DNA of 64,000 bases from Methanomassiliicoccus sp. (GTDB lineage Archaea > Thermoplasmatota > Thermoplasmata > Methanomassiliicoccales > Methanomassiliicoccaceae): assembly GCA_012719175.1 (NCBI GenBank), contig JAAYAX010000007.1:1-64000 (forward strand), read 5' to 3'. Below the pieces are notes generated by a model. That model searched no databases. It was given only the letters and a program-made list of their open reading frames with translations, and was not told where the DNA came from. The translations under genes and the position numbers were made by a program. The first letter of the stretch is position 1. Every line of letters begins with the position of its first letter. Of the stretch, positions 1 through 8,110 are shown in pieces.

Positions 1-1157
1 CCCTCCCGCTCCACGATCTGGACCGAGCTTCGCTTCATGAACTGAGGGACGTCCAGACCAGAATGTACGTGAGCGAAGCCGGCGGTGGGGAGGACGTGGT
101 TGGTCCCGGAGGCGTAGTCCCCCAGCGCCACCGCGGCATAGCGTCCAACGAAGATCGAGCCGGCGTTGCGTACGCCCTGTAGTGCCTTCTGGGGATCGCC
201 CACCTGGATGGACAGGTGTTCAGGAGCAATGAAATTCACCAGCTCCACTGCGGATGCTTCGTCACGGGCCAGGACATAGCCGCAGTTCTGCAGTGACCTC
301 TCGATGATCTCCTTCCTTTCCGAGCGCACTATCATCTTCTCGATCTCCCTTCCCACCTTGGAGGCCAGGGTCTCATCGGTGGTGATCAGGATGCATGCGG
401 CGTTGGGATCATGCTCCGCCTGCGCCAAGATGTCCGCGGCGATGAAGCCCTCGTCCGCGGTGGAATCGGCCAGTACCGCGATCTCCGATGGGCCGGCGGG
501 AGAGTCTATCTCCACCAGGTCCCTCAGGGCCATCTTGGCCGTGGTCACATAGATGTTACCCGGACCAACGATCTTCTGCACCGGGGAGATGCTCTTGGTC
601 CCGATAGCCATAGCCGCTATGGCCTGGGCTCCGCCAACCTTGTAGATGGCGTCCACACCCGAGATGTCGGCCGCGACCAGCGTAAGGGGGCTCACCGGTG
701 GTGGGGTGCACATGATGACGTGGGGGACACCAGCCACCCTAGCGGGCACAGAACACATGAGGACGGTCGAGGGGTAGGACGCCCGGCCTCCGGGAACGTA
801 GATGCCTACGCTGTCCAGGGGGGTGGTCTTCACACCCAGCACCAGGCCGGGGGATACCTCTCGGGTCCACATATCGGCCGGCCTCTGCATGCGGTGGAAG
901 GCCTCGATGTTCGCCTTGGAAGTTCTGAGCGCATCCACCAGAGCGCCGTCCACCTCGCGGTAGGCCTCCTCTATCTCCTCCCTGGTCACTTTGAGATGCT
1001 CCAGGCGGACCTTGTCGAACCTCTCGGTGAGCTCGAAAAGGGCCTCGTCCCCCTTCTCCCGCACCTGGGATATGATATCTACCACCGGACCCCGGGCCTC
1101 AGAGAGGCTGCCGCGCCGTCTGCTGTTCCATCTTTCGATGTCCACCTGCTTCAACAT
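1..1157 (-). CDS. hisD: Histidinol dehydrogenase, C-terminus cut by window edge
   Basis: Catalyses the last two oxidations of histidine biosynthesis (L-histidinol to L-histidine, NAD-dependent, Zn enzyme, cytoplasmic). I read this frame on the complement from an ATG at 1157; about 385 codons are present and the family is about 425-435 residues, so roughly 40 C-terminal residues lie outside the window. Visible family motifs are VGGAQAIAAMA, KIVGPGNIYVTTAK, EIDSPAGPSEIAVLAD, AQAEHDPNA and the catalytic-pair region FIAPEHLSIQ. The start gives the usual N-terminus MLKQVDIERW. A TATA-like CTTAAAT lies about 30 nt upstream. The frame stays open upstream of 1157 but that part does not look like HisD. 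No other his gene is visible nearby. Confidence 0.95.
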   Translation of the reverse strand, partial: MLKQVDIERWNSRRRGSLSEARGPVVDIISQVREKGDEALFELTERFDKVRLEHLKVTREEIEEAYREVDGALVDALRTSKANIEAFHRMQRPADMWTREVSPGLVLGVKTTPLDSVGIYVPGGRASYPSTVLMCSVPARVAGVPHVIMCTPPPVSPLTLVAADISGVDAIYKVGGAQAIAAMAIGTKSISPVQKIVGPGNIYVTTAKMALRDLVEIDSPAGPSEIAVLADSTADEGFIAADILAQAEHDPNAACILITTDETLASKVGREIEKMIVRSERKEIIERSLQNCGYVLARDEASAVELVNFIAPEHLSIQVGDPQKALQGVRNAGSIFVGRYAAVALGDYASGTNHVLPTAGFAHVHSGLDVPQFMKRSSVQIVERE

Positions 1158-1808
1158 CAGGGGAACTAATGGAGCGCGTGGATTTAAGGGTACTGAGAGG
1201 AACGCCGACGAGGACCAGGGTGGCCAGGATGATGGCCATGCCCCCAGGAGAAGGGTCAGGCCGGTGCTCAGCCGCCCCACGCGGGCATGGAGCGCCCATG
1301 CGATACCGGTCAAAAACAACATGCCTGCTGCCAGGAGGGAGGGGCGGCGGATGGCGAGCACCAGGGCAACATCAGGTGAATAGGGACGATTACCACCACT
1401 GCGAGATGGGTGTGATCATGAAATGGGACACGCCGCCGTGGAGGAGCTTGAGATCACGATCGCCGCTATCATCGCACCGTCAGCCGTTGGCGCCAGGAGA
1501 TATCGTATCTCTCGGTGACCATGTAGATGCCTATGTCTCCCATCCCCCAGGTCTGATTTACCCCCAGGACAGTTAACGCCATGGCCTCCCGGGAGATGTT
1601 GTCGATACCGATAACCGTTGAGACCGTGAGATGGTCGCCAGGACCTTGACGAGACCACCCACCAGCTCCCGAAGGATGTCCAACGGGCCGATGGGCCTGA
1701 TGAACACCTGGATGGGGCACGACATCGGGGCTTGGGACCGCCTTAGGGGAAATATAGCTTTCCTTCAGGTCAAACTATAATAATCATCATCGGCCCTATT
1801 ACGAAGAG
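1158..1808. other. Intergenic stretch, possible decayed gene(s)
   Basis: No intact gene is convincing here. On the minus strand, short open segments in three frames look coding-like: one starting at about 1722 (MSCPIQVFIRPIGPLD...), one covering about 1469-1640 (VIGIDNISREAMALTVLGV...) and one ending at 1416. Chaining them would need two frameshifts. Nearer hisD, a hydrophobic two-helix segment (about 1165-1385, minus) would be continuous only with one extra base in the C5/G5 run at 1241-1245. I do not recognise the family. It may be a pseudogene or antisense noise. Confidence 0.3.
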
Positions 1809-2063
1809 ATGAAGATCGAGATGTTCTACTCAATGAGCTGTGGGAAGTGCCGCATCCTGGAGACGGTCGTGCACACCGCCCTGGAGGACCTCAAGATGGA
1901 CGTTGAGGTGGAAAAGCTGCTCAATCCCGAACAGGCCATGGAGCGTGGGGCCATGTCCCAGCCGGCGATGTGGATCGATGAAAAACTGGTCGTCCAGGGC
2001 CGGGTCCCGCTGGTGAGCGAGATGAAGGAGATGATCCTGAAAGCGAGGGACGGGCAGGCCTAA
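1809..2063 (+). CDS. Small thioredoxin-like protein (glutaredoxin size)
   Basis: 84 residues, a minimal thioredoxin fold starting with a beta strand (KIEMFYS) and a redox CGKC motif at C11-C14. A cis-proline is expected at SQPAMWID (QP), matching the MTH895-like small redox proteins of archaea. Likely a cytoplasmic dithiol/disulfide carrier; the partner is unknown. The ATG at 1809 follows a purine-rich GAAGAG. A TATA-like AAACTATAATAATC lies 30-45 nt upstream, so it probably has its own promoter. The next gene on the same strand, a parvulin, starts 65 nt downstream. Confidence 0.8.
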   Translation: MKIEMFYSMSCGKCRILETVVHTALEDLKMDVEVEKLLNPEQAMERGAMSQPAMWIDEKLVVQGRVPLVSEMKEMILKARDGQA

Positions 2064-2127
2064 GACGAGGCGGACCTTGGACCTTTAAGAAGAACCTTTT
2101 TATTGTGGTTGCCTTTGCCTCTCTCCC

Positions 2128-2409
2128 ATGGTTACCAAAGTTCACGCCGCCCATATACTGGTCAAGGACCAGGCCAAGGCATACGAGCTGCTCGCCCGGA
2201 TCAAGTCCGGGGAAAAGTTCGAGACCATCGCCAAGGAGTATTCCACGTGCCCCTCCAAGAACAAGGGAGGAGACCTGGGAACCTTCGGACGCGGACAGAT
2301 GGTCAAGAAGTTCGAGGACGCGGCCTTCGGCGCCAAGAAGGGTGAGGTAGTGGGACCGGTAAAGACCGAGTTCGGGTACCACCTCATCAAGGTCATCGAC
2401 AGCCAGTAA
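2128..2409 (+). CDS. Parvulin-type peptidyl-prolyl cis-trans isomerase
   Basis: 93 residues, a stand-alone parvulin (PpiC/rotamase) domain with no signal peptide, so a cytoplasmic proline isomerase acting in protein folding. Family motifs are AAHILVKD at the N-terminus, GGDLGTFGRGQMVKKFEDAAF in the middle and GYHLIKV at the C-terminus. The length equals that of single-domain archaeal and bacterial parvulins (about 92 aa). The ATG at 2128 was chosen because longer in-frame options do not add family sequence. TTTTTATTG at about 2097-2105, some 25-30 nt upstream, is a plausible TATA box, so the transcript would be nearly leaderless. Confidence 0.9.
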   Translation: MVTKVHAAHILVKDQAKAYELLARIKSGEKFETIAKEYSTCPSKNKGGDLGTFGRGQMVKKFEDAAFGAKKGEVVGPVKTEFGYHLIKVIDSQ

Positions 2410-2440
2410 ACACCCTTCCGGCCGGAAGGCCGGTGCTTTC

Positions 2441-2806
2441 TCATTTCAATATAGCGTATGTCCATGCAAGCGCGGAGACAAACAACATCGTGAGCGCCCT
2501 GTACGGATCAAAGATGAAGAAACCTGCCAGGAACGACAGCACGATTGCCGCGATGCCCAGGGCTCCCGCCGTGCGGAAGGCCTTTCTTGACCTCCGAACG
2601 CCCTCGACCAACCAGTCATAGGAGAAGTACAGTACCGCTATGAAGAGGACCACCGCTGCGATCTGTATGTATGGTCCCAACATCTCCACTGTGGTCTCCA
2701 GGAGCATCTCCCCGGGATTGATCCCCAGGCCTGTCAGGACCCCCCATACGAAGGCCGAAAGGACGGGCTTGATGTCGAGCTTACGGTTCCTTCTACGTTG
2801 GGGCAC
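2441..2806 (-). CDS. Small integral membrane protein, unknown function
   Basis: 121 residues. A basic N-terminus (PQRRRNRK) is followed by about four hydrophobic segments: roughly 16-30, 45-65 (IQIAAVVLFIAVLYF), 80-98 (ALGIAAIVLSFLAGFFI) and 103-120. The basic stretch VEGVRRSRKAFR lies between helices 2 and 3, which suggests an inside loop. I recognise no family. It is convergent with the parvulin gene and divergent from the flavin reductase gene at 2974. No signature residues give a function. Confidence 0.65.
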   Translation of the reverse strand: MPQRRRNRKLDIKPVLSAFVWGVLTGLGINPGEMLLETTVEMLGPYIQIAAVVLFIAVLYFSYDWLVEGVRRSRKAFRTAGALGIAAIVLSFLAGFFIFDPYRALTMLFVSALAWTYAILK

Positions 2807-2973
2807 GCGACCCCATGACCCCTTCCTCTCTTATCCTTTCTCCTTCCAGTATCTGAATGATGACAACGGTGAGATATCAGAAAGCGAGCACGGAGGTTGT
2901 GTTGCAGCGCCGAGCACCGAACCGATGAGGGTAGAATATTATTAGCACGGCCGCGCCTTGGCTACTGATAAAC

Positions 2974-3507
2974 ATGTCCGAGGAGGTTAAGTTGAACCTG
3001 GGAGCCATAGAAGCGGTGATGCAGCTGCCGCCTGCTCCCGTCATGCTGCTGGCCGTGGGTGAGAACGATCCGAACGTGACCACCATAGGGATGTTTAACG
3101 TGTTCTCCGTGGACCCCACCATCATAGGAATAGGAATAAAGTCCTCACGGTTCAGCTACAAGCTGCTCGAGGAGAGCGACGATTTCTCTCTCAATGTTCC
3201 CGGGAAGGACCTGCTGGAGAAGGTGATGAGGTGTGGACAGCATTCCGGAAGCAGGTTGAACAAGTTCTCCGAGGTCGGTCTTACGCCTAGGCCCGGCAGC
3301 AGGATCCGATCCCCCACCATCGCAGAGTGCCCGTTCACCCTGGAGGTGAAGAAGCTGGAGAACATCGACCGCAGTGACTGGGACCACATATGGTACATGG
3401 GCAAGGTAGTCCATGCGGACATCGACAAGGACTATGACCGGAGCAACGTACTCCTTTATTGGGACGGTGAGTTCTGGACACCGGAAATGGTCAAGGGAAA
3501 GGAGTGA
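2974..3507 (+). CDS. Flavin reductase-like (FMN-binding split-barrel) protein
   Basis: 177 residues, matching the flavin reductase-like/FMN-binding domain. The N-terminal PPAPVMLLAVGENDPNVTTIGMFN corresponds to the strand-loop that contacts FMN; SVDPTIIGIGIKSSRFSY and FSLNVPGKDLLEKV are also typical. In archaea these proteins include ferric or FMN reductases and electron carriers; the donor and acceptor cannot be read from the sequence. The ATG at 2974 is about 35 nt downstream of AATATTATTAGC (2935-2946), a possible TATA element. The stop adjoins the convergent zinc-finger gene that ends at 3508. Confidence 0.85.
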   Translation: MSEEVKLNLGAIEAVMQLPPAPVMLLAVGENDPNVTTIGMFNVFSVDPTIIGIGIKSSRFSYKLLEESDDFSLNVPGKDLLEKVMRCGQHSGSRLNKFSEVGLTPRPGSRIRSPTIAECPFTLEVKKLENIDRSDWDHIWYMGKVVHADIDKDYDRSNVLLYWDGEFWTPEMVKGKE

Positions 3508-3861
3508 TCACTCTAGCAGCTCCCGGACCACCGAGGGCGGCCATATCTCATGGACCTCCTTCAAGTGAGCCTTGAGAGCGGTCGTCAGAAGCTCACCGTC
3601 GTGTCCGTATATGGGGGCACCGCAGTAGGGGCAGAGCAGCGACTCCTCGAGATCCTCCCCCGGTTCCCTATCAGTGGGTACGGTGCCACGCTTCATCCCC
3701 TCCCATAGCTCGGGACGGTGTTCCCTTCCCTCGGTCCCGGAGAGCGGGCTTCCCTGCAGATCGTGAACATCGATCATGTGATCCAGCAGCGCCCTGGTCA
3801 ACTCTGATTCCCCATCGCCATCGAGAAAGTTGGAGCAGATGGGGCAGCGAATGGTGGTCAT
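3508..3861 (-). CDS. Two-zinc-finger protein, unknown function
   Basis: 117 residues with two copies of a CxxC...H-x3/4-H finger. The first is CPIC near residues 6-9 with HMIDVH about 20 residues later. The second is CPYC near 77-80 with HLKEVH. The spacing of C2 to H2 resembles compact archaeal C2H2-type fingers. The linker is acidic and probably disordered. No catalytic motif is present; nucleic-acid or protein binding is possible but not shown. It is divergent from the FTR gene at 4143. Confidence 0.6.
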   Translation of the reverse strand: MTTIRCPICSNFLDGDGESELTRALLDHMIDVHDLQGSPLSGTEGREHRPELWEGMKRGTVPTDREPGEDLEESLLCPYCGAPIYGHDGELLTTALKAHLKEVHEIWPPSVVRELLE

Positions 3862-4020
3862 GGACTAACAATTTGAGCGCCGTGTCCATAAATGCTTCCA
3901 TTCACGGGCCAGGAGGACAACCGGTATCGGCAGGTTGTCCGGCACCAGCATTGACCTTAGCTGACCGTAGGGCATTGAGAGGCGATGAGGATAGAATTGT
4001 GGCCTGTGTTGAGCCACAGA

Positions 4021-4101
4021 GCAGGTGACCTGCAACCTGAAGCCTACGAACATCGCTATCCATCGGAGCGTTTTTTTACGCCCTGTGGCAATCATATATA
4101 T
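4021..4101. promoter_or_regulatory. Palindrome and TATA box upstream of the FTR-thioredoxin operon
   Basis: GCAGGTGACCTGC (4021-4033) is a perfect 6-bp inverted repeat around a central G. ATATATAT at 4094-4101 is a clear TATA box about 42 nt before the ATG at 4143, giving a short 5' UTR that contains a purine-rich ribosome-binding sequence (AAGGGGATG). Whether the palindrome is an operator is unknown. Confidence 0.45.
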
Positions 4102-4142
4102 CGGTCCGGAGGCATCTGGAGGAAAAAGAAGGGGATGTAGAG

Positions 4143-4565
4143 ATGAAAAGACTATGGCGATGCAATGTCTGCAACGATATTCACTACGGTGTGAAGGCTC
4201 CGGCCATCTGCCCGACCTGCGGTGCCAAGACCGCGTTCACGCTGATCGATTATCCCGAGTCCATGAAGGTCATATTCGATGACGGTGAGAGGCTTGACGA
4301 GGTGGATATGCTTCTCGAGGTATGGAATAAGTTCGCGGAAGGCAAACCCTTCAAGGTCAATCCTGACGAGGTGTTCGTGCGAACGTTGGCGAAGGGGGAA
4401 CTGGAGAACCAGAAGAACCATGGTCTGAAGTACTGCCCGTGCAGGATAACCACAGGGGACAGGCTCGAGGACCTTGCCCTGATCTGCCCGTGCAACTTTT
4501 TTATACAGCCTGTCTACAAAGAGAGTGGTGAATGCTGGTGTGGTCTGTTCGTAAGGAGGGATTGA
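4143..4565 (+). CDS. Rubredoxin-like/ferredoxin-thioredoxin reductase catalytic-chain hybrid
   Basis: 140 residues with two domains. Residues 1-30 are a rubredoxin-type metal knuckle pair (C7xxC10, C23xxC26). Residues 60-140 match the FTR catalytic chain, with C98-P-C100, C115-P-C117 and C131-W-C133, the CPC/CPC/CxC pattern that holds a 4Fe-4S cluster next to a redox disulfide. FTR passes electrons one at a time from ferredoxin or rubredoxin to a thioredoxin disulfide. The next gene, one base downstream, encodes a thioredoxin-like protein, the natural partner. The rubredoxin part may replace external ferredoxin. Hybrids of this kind are known in methanogens; the electron donor here is inferred. 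Confidence 0.88.
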   Translation: MKRLWRCNVCNDIHYGVKAPAICPTCGAKTAFTLIDYPESMKVIFDDGERLDEVDMLLEVWNKFAEGKPFKVNPDEVFVRTLAKGELENQKNHGLKYCPCRITTGDRLEDLALICPCNFFIQPVYKESGECWCGLFVRRD

Positions 4566-4566
4566 G

Positions 4567-4872
4567 ATGAGCGAGGCGGGAGACCGATTGATCTTCTTCT
4601 GGGGCCGGGAATGTCCCCACTGTGCGAAGCTTCACCCCATCATTACTGAGGTCAGTGAAGAGCTCGCCAAGGAGAACGGCCGGGGTATCGAGGAGAAGGA
4701 GGTCTGGCACTCGGAGGAGAACGCCAAACTGATGCGTTCCTACGGTCAGGCCTTGAAGAAGGCCTGCGGCGGGTCCCTGGGCGTGCCCGCGCTGTACAAT
4801 GAGAAGACCAAGAAGGCCCTCTGCGGCATGAGGACCACCAAGGAGCAGGTCCTAGAGTGGGCCAAGGAGTAG
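4567..4872 (+). CDS. Thioredoxin-like protein, probable partner of the FTR hybrid
   Basis: 101 residues. The strand LIFFWG runs into the redox motif C16-P-H-C19, the same CPHC as in DsbA and several archaeal thioredoxins. GVPAL near residue 75 is the expected cis-proline loop. The C-terminal TTKEQVLEWAKE is the last helix. No signal peptide is present, so it is cytoplasmic. The ATG is one base after the FTR stop codon, so the two are co-transcribed and probably co-translated, fitting an FTR-thioredoxin electron path. The stop codon is TAG. Confidence 0.85.
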   Translation: MSEAGDRLIFFWGRECPHCAKLHPIITEVSEELAKENGRGIEEKEVWHSEENAKLMRSYGQALKKACGGSLGVPALYNEKTKKALCGMRTTKEQVLEWAKE

Positions 4873-4876
4873 GCAG

Positions 4877-5161
4877 GTGCGGACCTCCGCCCAGAGGAGG
4901 GTCCAGGGTGGCAAGCAAGTACGGGTGTACCTGGAGATCGAGGGCGGAACGGTAACGGCAGCAGAGGTCTCCGGCGACTTCTTCATTTATCCTGAGGAAG
5001 GCCTGAAGGCTTTGGAGGATTCCCTGGTAGGATTGTCCGCAAGCACCACCGAGGATTCCGTCCTGGTGCTGGTAGAGGACATCTTCGGATCACATGGCAT
5101 CACCGCCCTCGGCTTCGGGCCTCGGGACCTGGCCCGGACCATCTGGGAGGCGTTCCGGTGA
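4877..5161 (+). CDS. lplB: Lipoate-protein ligase accessory subunit (C-terminal domain as a separate protein)
   Basis: 94 residues starting at GTG 4877. It matches the small subunit (LplB) of split lipoate ligases, as first described in Thermoplasma acidophilum. The signature is GKQVRVYLEIEGGTVTAAEVSGDFFIYPEEGLKALEDSL, that is, a beta strand, SGDFF, then a helix. It is needed with LplA for lipoyl-AMP formation. It overlaps the lplA start by 4 bases (GTGA), so the two subunits are translationally coupled. Adjacency to the PDH operon supports lipoylation of the E2 protein encoded there. Confidence 0.88.
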   Translation: MRTSAQRRVQGGKQVRVYLEIEGGTVTAAEVSGDFFIYPEEGLKALEDSLVGLSASTTEDSVLVLVEDIFGSHGITALGFGPRDLARTIWEAFR

Positions 5162-5904
5162 TCTGGAGGCTGCTTCCGTTCGAGCATGGCCAGGCCGCTA
5201 TGAACATGGCCATCGATGAGGCGATAAGCGAAGGAGTTGCCCGAAAGATATCACCTCCGACCATAAGGTTCTACGGCTGGACCCCTTCGGCGGTAAGCAT
5301 AGGATGCTTCCAGAACATACTGCAAGAGGTGGACGTGGAGGAGTGCCGCCGACAGGCTGTGGACGTTGTCCGCCGGCGCACCGGTGGCGGTACGGTATTC
5401 CACGATCAGGAAGGGGAGGTCACCTACAGCGTGATCGCGCCCGAGATGATGATGGGGATGGACATCCTGGCATCGTACCGCACTGTCTGCGGCTGGGTCA
5501 TCGACGCCCTGTCCGATCTGGGCATCACCGCCGAGTTCGCACCCATCAATGACATCACTGTGAACGGGAAGAAAGTCTCCGGCTGTGCCCAGACCAGGCG
5601 GGGGGGTGCGTTCCTGCAGCACGGGACGGTGCTCCACTCCCTTGATGCCAGAAGGATGTTCTCCCTGCTCAGGGTGGACCGGGAGAAGCTGGCACAGAAG
5701 GGCCTAGGATCCGCGGAGCAGCGTGTGACCTCGGTGTTGGAGCTCTGCGACTGCACCCGGAACGAGCTGCTGGCCAGCCTGAGAGGCGCGTTCCTCAGGG
5801 GCAAGGAGCATACCACCGCCGAACTATCCGTAGGCGAGAGGGACAGGGCCCTGGAGCTGGTGCGGTCTCGGTACGGCGACCGGGGATGGACCTTCTCCCG
5901 CTAG
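5158..5904 (+). CDS. lplA: Lipoate-protein ligase A, catalytic subunit
   Basis: 248 residues, the biotin/lipoate ligase fold without the C-terminal domain, which is supplied by the upstream lplB product. Motifs are TIRFYGWTPSAVSIGCFQ, the substrate loop RRRTGGGTVFHD and DITVNGKKVSGCAQTRR with the conserved lysine, followed by GAFLQHGTVL. It attaches lipoate to the lysine of E2-type domains. Start is GTG overlapping the lplB stop. Its TAG stop (5902-5904) and the TAG stop of the convergent pdhC gene (5901-5903 on the complement) share the palindrome CTAG. Confidence 0.93.
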   Translation: MIWRLLPFEHGQAAMNMAIDEAISEGVARKISPPTIRFYGWTPSAVSIGCFQNILQEVDVEECRRQAVDVVRRRTGGGTVFHDQEGEVTYSVIAPEMMMGMDILASYRTVCGWVIDALSDLGITAEFAPINDITVNGKKVSGCAQTRRGGAFLQHGTVLHSLDARRMFSLLRVDREKLAQKGLGSAEQRVTSVLELCDCTRNELLASLRGAFLRGKEHTTAELSVGERDRALELVRSRYGDRGWTFSR

Positions 5905-7121
5905 ATGCCCAGTAGCAGCAGCTCCGGGCTCTCCAGGAACCGCCTCAGGTCCGTTAGGAACCTGGCCGCCTCCGCCCCGTCCATAATCCGGTGGTCGAAG
6001 GTGAGGGATAGGTCCAGGACCTTCCTCGGCCTCACCTCCCCGTCGACGATCCGAGGCGCATCATAGATCCGGCCGGTCCCCAGGATGGCCGCCTCAGGAT
6101 GGTTGGGTATGGGAGTGGCGAAAGTGCCGCCGAACACGCCGTAGTTGGTGATGGAGAAGGTGCCTCCCTTGAGATCGGCCAGATCGACCTTGCGCTCGTT
6201 GGCGGCCTCGGAAAGCGTCTTCAGTTCGGCGGCCAGCGCGATAATGTCCTTCTGATCGGTGGCCTTGACCACTGGAACCATGAGACCATCCTCCGTGGCC
6301 ACGGCCACGCCCAGGTTATAGTATTTCTTTATGACGATCTCCCCGGTCTCCTCGTCCATGGAGGAGTTGAGGACCGGGTTCCTCTGGAGGGCGGCGATGA
6401 CCGCCTTCATGATGAAAGGTAGGTAGGTGAGCTTCACCCCCTTCGATTCCATGACCTGGTCCTTCACCTTCTCCCGCAGGGCCACCAGTTCGGTCACGTC
6501 CGCGGTGTCCTGGGTGGTTACCAGCGCGGCCTTGCTCTGGGCTTCCATCATGTGCTTGGCGACCGCACGGCGCACCCCCCTCAGCGGCCTCCGCTCAACC
6601 CAGCCATAGAGGTCGAACTTCGGCTGGACCTTGGGAACGGTCGGCTTCTCCGTAACCGCCCCCGCCCCCCGGACATCATTCTCCACCACCCTGCCTTCAG
6701 GGCCTGTGCCTTTCACGGCGGATATATCCACTCCCAGGTCACGGGCCAGCCTGCGCACTGCGGGGGTGGCCTGTACCGCAGCGGGCGCCCTTACTTCCGT
6801 CCGGCTGCTGACCACGATCTCCTCGCCCACCGGAAGCTCTCCCACCACCGAGACCGATCCCGTCCCGGCCGGCTCGCCCTCCTCACCTTCCTCGATGGTG
6901 GCGAGCACCTCCCCCACCTTGACGATGCCGCCCTCGGGAAAACTGATCTTTCCCATGCGGCCGGAGTAGGGTGAGGGCATCTCCACGATGGCCTTGTCGG
7001 TCTCCACCTCGGCTATGGACTGGTCCTTTTTCACCAGGTCCCCTTCCTTGACCAACCACTTCTTTATCTCACCCTCAGTCACTCCCTCCCCGAGGTCGGG
7101 GAACTTGAACTCCATGGCCAT
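5901..7121 (-). CDS. pdhC: 2-oxoacid dehydrogenase E2 (dihydrolipoamide acyltransferase)
   Basis: 406 residues with complete E2 architecture. The lipoyl domain covers residues 1-80 with the modified lysine in EVETDKAIVEM (K43). A peripheral subunit-binding domain lies around 118-150 (PAVRRLARDLGVDIS...GPEGRV). The acyltransferase domain follows, with the catalytic FDHRIMDG near the C-terminus. It moves the acyl group from lipoamide to CoA. It ends the operon lipA-pdhA-pdhB-pdhC. Substrate (pyruvate, branched-chain or acetoin) cannot be fixed from sequence alone. No E3 gene is in the window. The N-terminal MAM gives two possible ATG starts. Confidence 0.93.
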   Translation of the reverse strand: MAMEFKFPDLGEGVTEGEIKKWLVKEGDLVKKDQSIAEVETDKAIVEMPSPYSGRMGKISFPEGGIVKVGEVLATIEEGEEGEPAGTGSVSVVGELPVGEEIVVSSRTEVRAPAAVQATPAVRRLARDLGVDISAVKGTGPEGRVVENDVRGAGAVTEKPTVPKVQPKFDLYGWVERRPLRGVRRAVAKHMMEAQSKAALVTTQDTADVTELVALREKVKDQVMESKGVKLTYLPFIMKAVIAALQRNPVLNSSMDEETGEIVIKKYYNLGVAVATEDGLMVPVVKATDQKDIIALAAELKTLSEAANERKVDLADLKGGTFSITNYGVFGGTFATPIPNHPEAAILGTGRIYDAPRIVDGEVRPRKVLDLSLTFDHRIMDGAEAARFLTDLRRFLESPELLLLGI

Positions 7122-7132
7122 TTTAGAACCTC

Positions 7133-8110
7133 CTAGAAATTGACGACCCTGTCGATGGCATCTTCTATCCTCCCTGCCGTCATGTAATAATATCTCTCTC
7201 CCTGGGGAAGGGGCACCACGATGTCCGGTGCCGTGACCCTCTCCACCGGAGCCTCCAGCGAGAGGAGAGCCCCCTCGTTGATCCGGGCGATCAGCTCCGC
7301 GGCCAGGCCGCCGGTCATGGGCGCCTCCTGGACTATGACGCAGTGCCCCGTCCTGCGGACTGAGGATAGCACCGCGTTGCTGTCCATGGGAGATAGGGTC
7401 CTAAGGTCCAGGACATCGCACCCTATCCCCTTCCTACTGGCCGATTCCACCGCCTTGTCGATGAGGGGCATCATCGCTCCCCATCCCACCACGGTTATGT
7501 CGTCACCTTCCCGCACCTGTCGGGACTCTCCGAGAGGAATGGCGAAGGTCCCTTCCTCGACCTCCTCCTTCATCAAACGGTAGCTCCTGGTAGGCTCTAA
7601 GAAAATGACCGGGTCAGGATCGCGTATCGCGGAGATCAGGAGACCTTTGGCCTCGCGAGGGGTCGACGGGACCACCACCTTCAGTCCGGGGACCTGGACG
7701 AAAAGCGCCTCCATGCTCTCGGAGTGATGCTCCAGCGCCTTCACGCCCGCCCCGTAGGGCATCCTCATGACCATGGGCACATGCATGCCTCCGCGGGTGC
7801 GGTTCCGCATGCGGGAAGCGTGGGAGATCAACGTACTGAGCGTGAGGTAGGAGAAGCCCATGAACTGGATCTCCGCCACCGGCCTCAGGCCGTTCAGCGC
7901 CATCCCCACGGCCATGCCTGCGATGGCCATCTCCGCCAGCGGGGTGTCCAAAACTCTCTCTGCCCCGAAGCGGTCGAGGAGGCCCTCGGTCACCCGGAAG
8001 ACCCCGCCATCCCTTCCCACGTCCTCGCCCAGGACCACCACCGAGGGATCCTCCGCCATCTCCTCCGCCAAGGCCTGGTTCAGAGCGGAGACCATGTTCA
8101 GGACGGGCAT
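7133..8110 (-). CDS. pdhB: 2-oxoacid dehydrogenase E1 component, beta subunit
   Basis: About 325 residues, normal for E1 beta. Motifs are LNMVSALNQALAEEMAEDPSVVVLGEDVGRDGG, the RFGAERVLDTPLAE block and the C-terminal EAPMTGGLAAELIARI. The alpha2beta2 E1 decarboxylates the 2-oxoacid with thiamine diphosphate and acylates lipoyl-E2. The pdhA stop and this ATG overlap as TGATG, so translation is coupled; a GTG one codon upstream (8113) is an alternative start. The stop is TAG. Confidence 0.92.
   Translation of the reverse strand: MPVLNMVSALNQALAEEMAEDPSVVVLGEDVGRDGGVFRVTEGLLDRFGAERVLDTPLAEMAIAGMAVGMALNGLRPVAEIQFMGFSYLTLSTLISHASRMRNRTRGGMHVPMVMRMPYGAGVKALEHHSESMEALFVQVPGLKVVVPSTPREAKGLLISAIRDPDPVIFLEPTRSYRLMKEEVEEGTFAIPLGESRQVREGDDITVVGWGAMMPLIDKAVESASRKGIGCDVLDLRTLSPMDSNAVLSSVRRTGHCVIVQEAPMTGGLAAELIARINEGALLSLEAPVERVTAPDIVVPLPQGERYYYMTAGRIEDAIDRVVNF

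Noticed and set aside
4870-5904. Idea that all TAG codons are sense (pyrrolysine code)
   Set aside because: TAG ends several well-defined genes at their normal length (thioredoxin at 4567, lplA, pdhB, pdhC, the RHH gene, the ATP-NAD kinase-like gene), so TAG is a working stop here.
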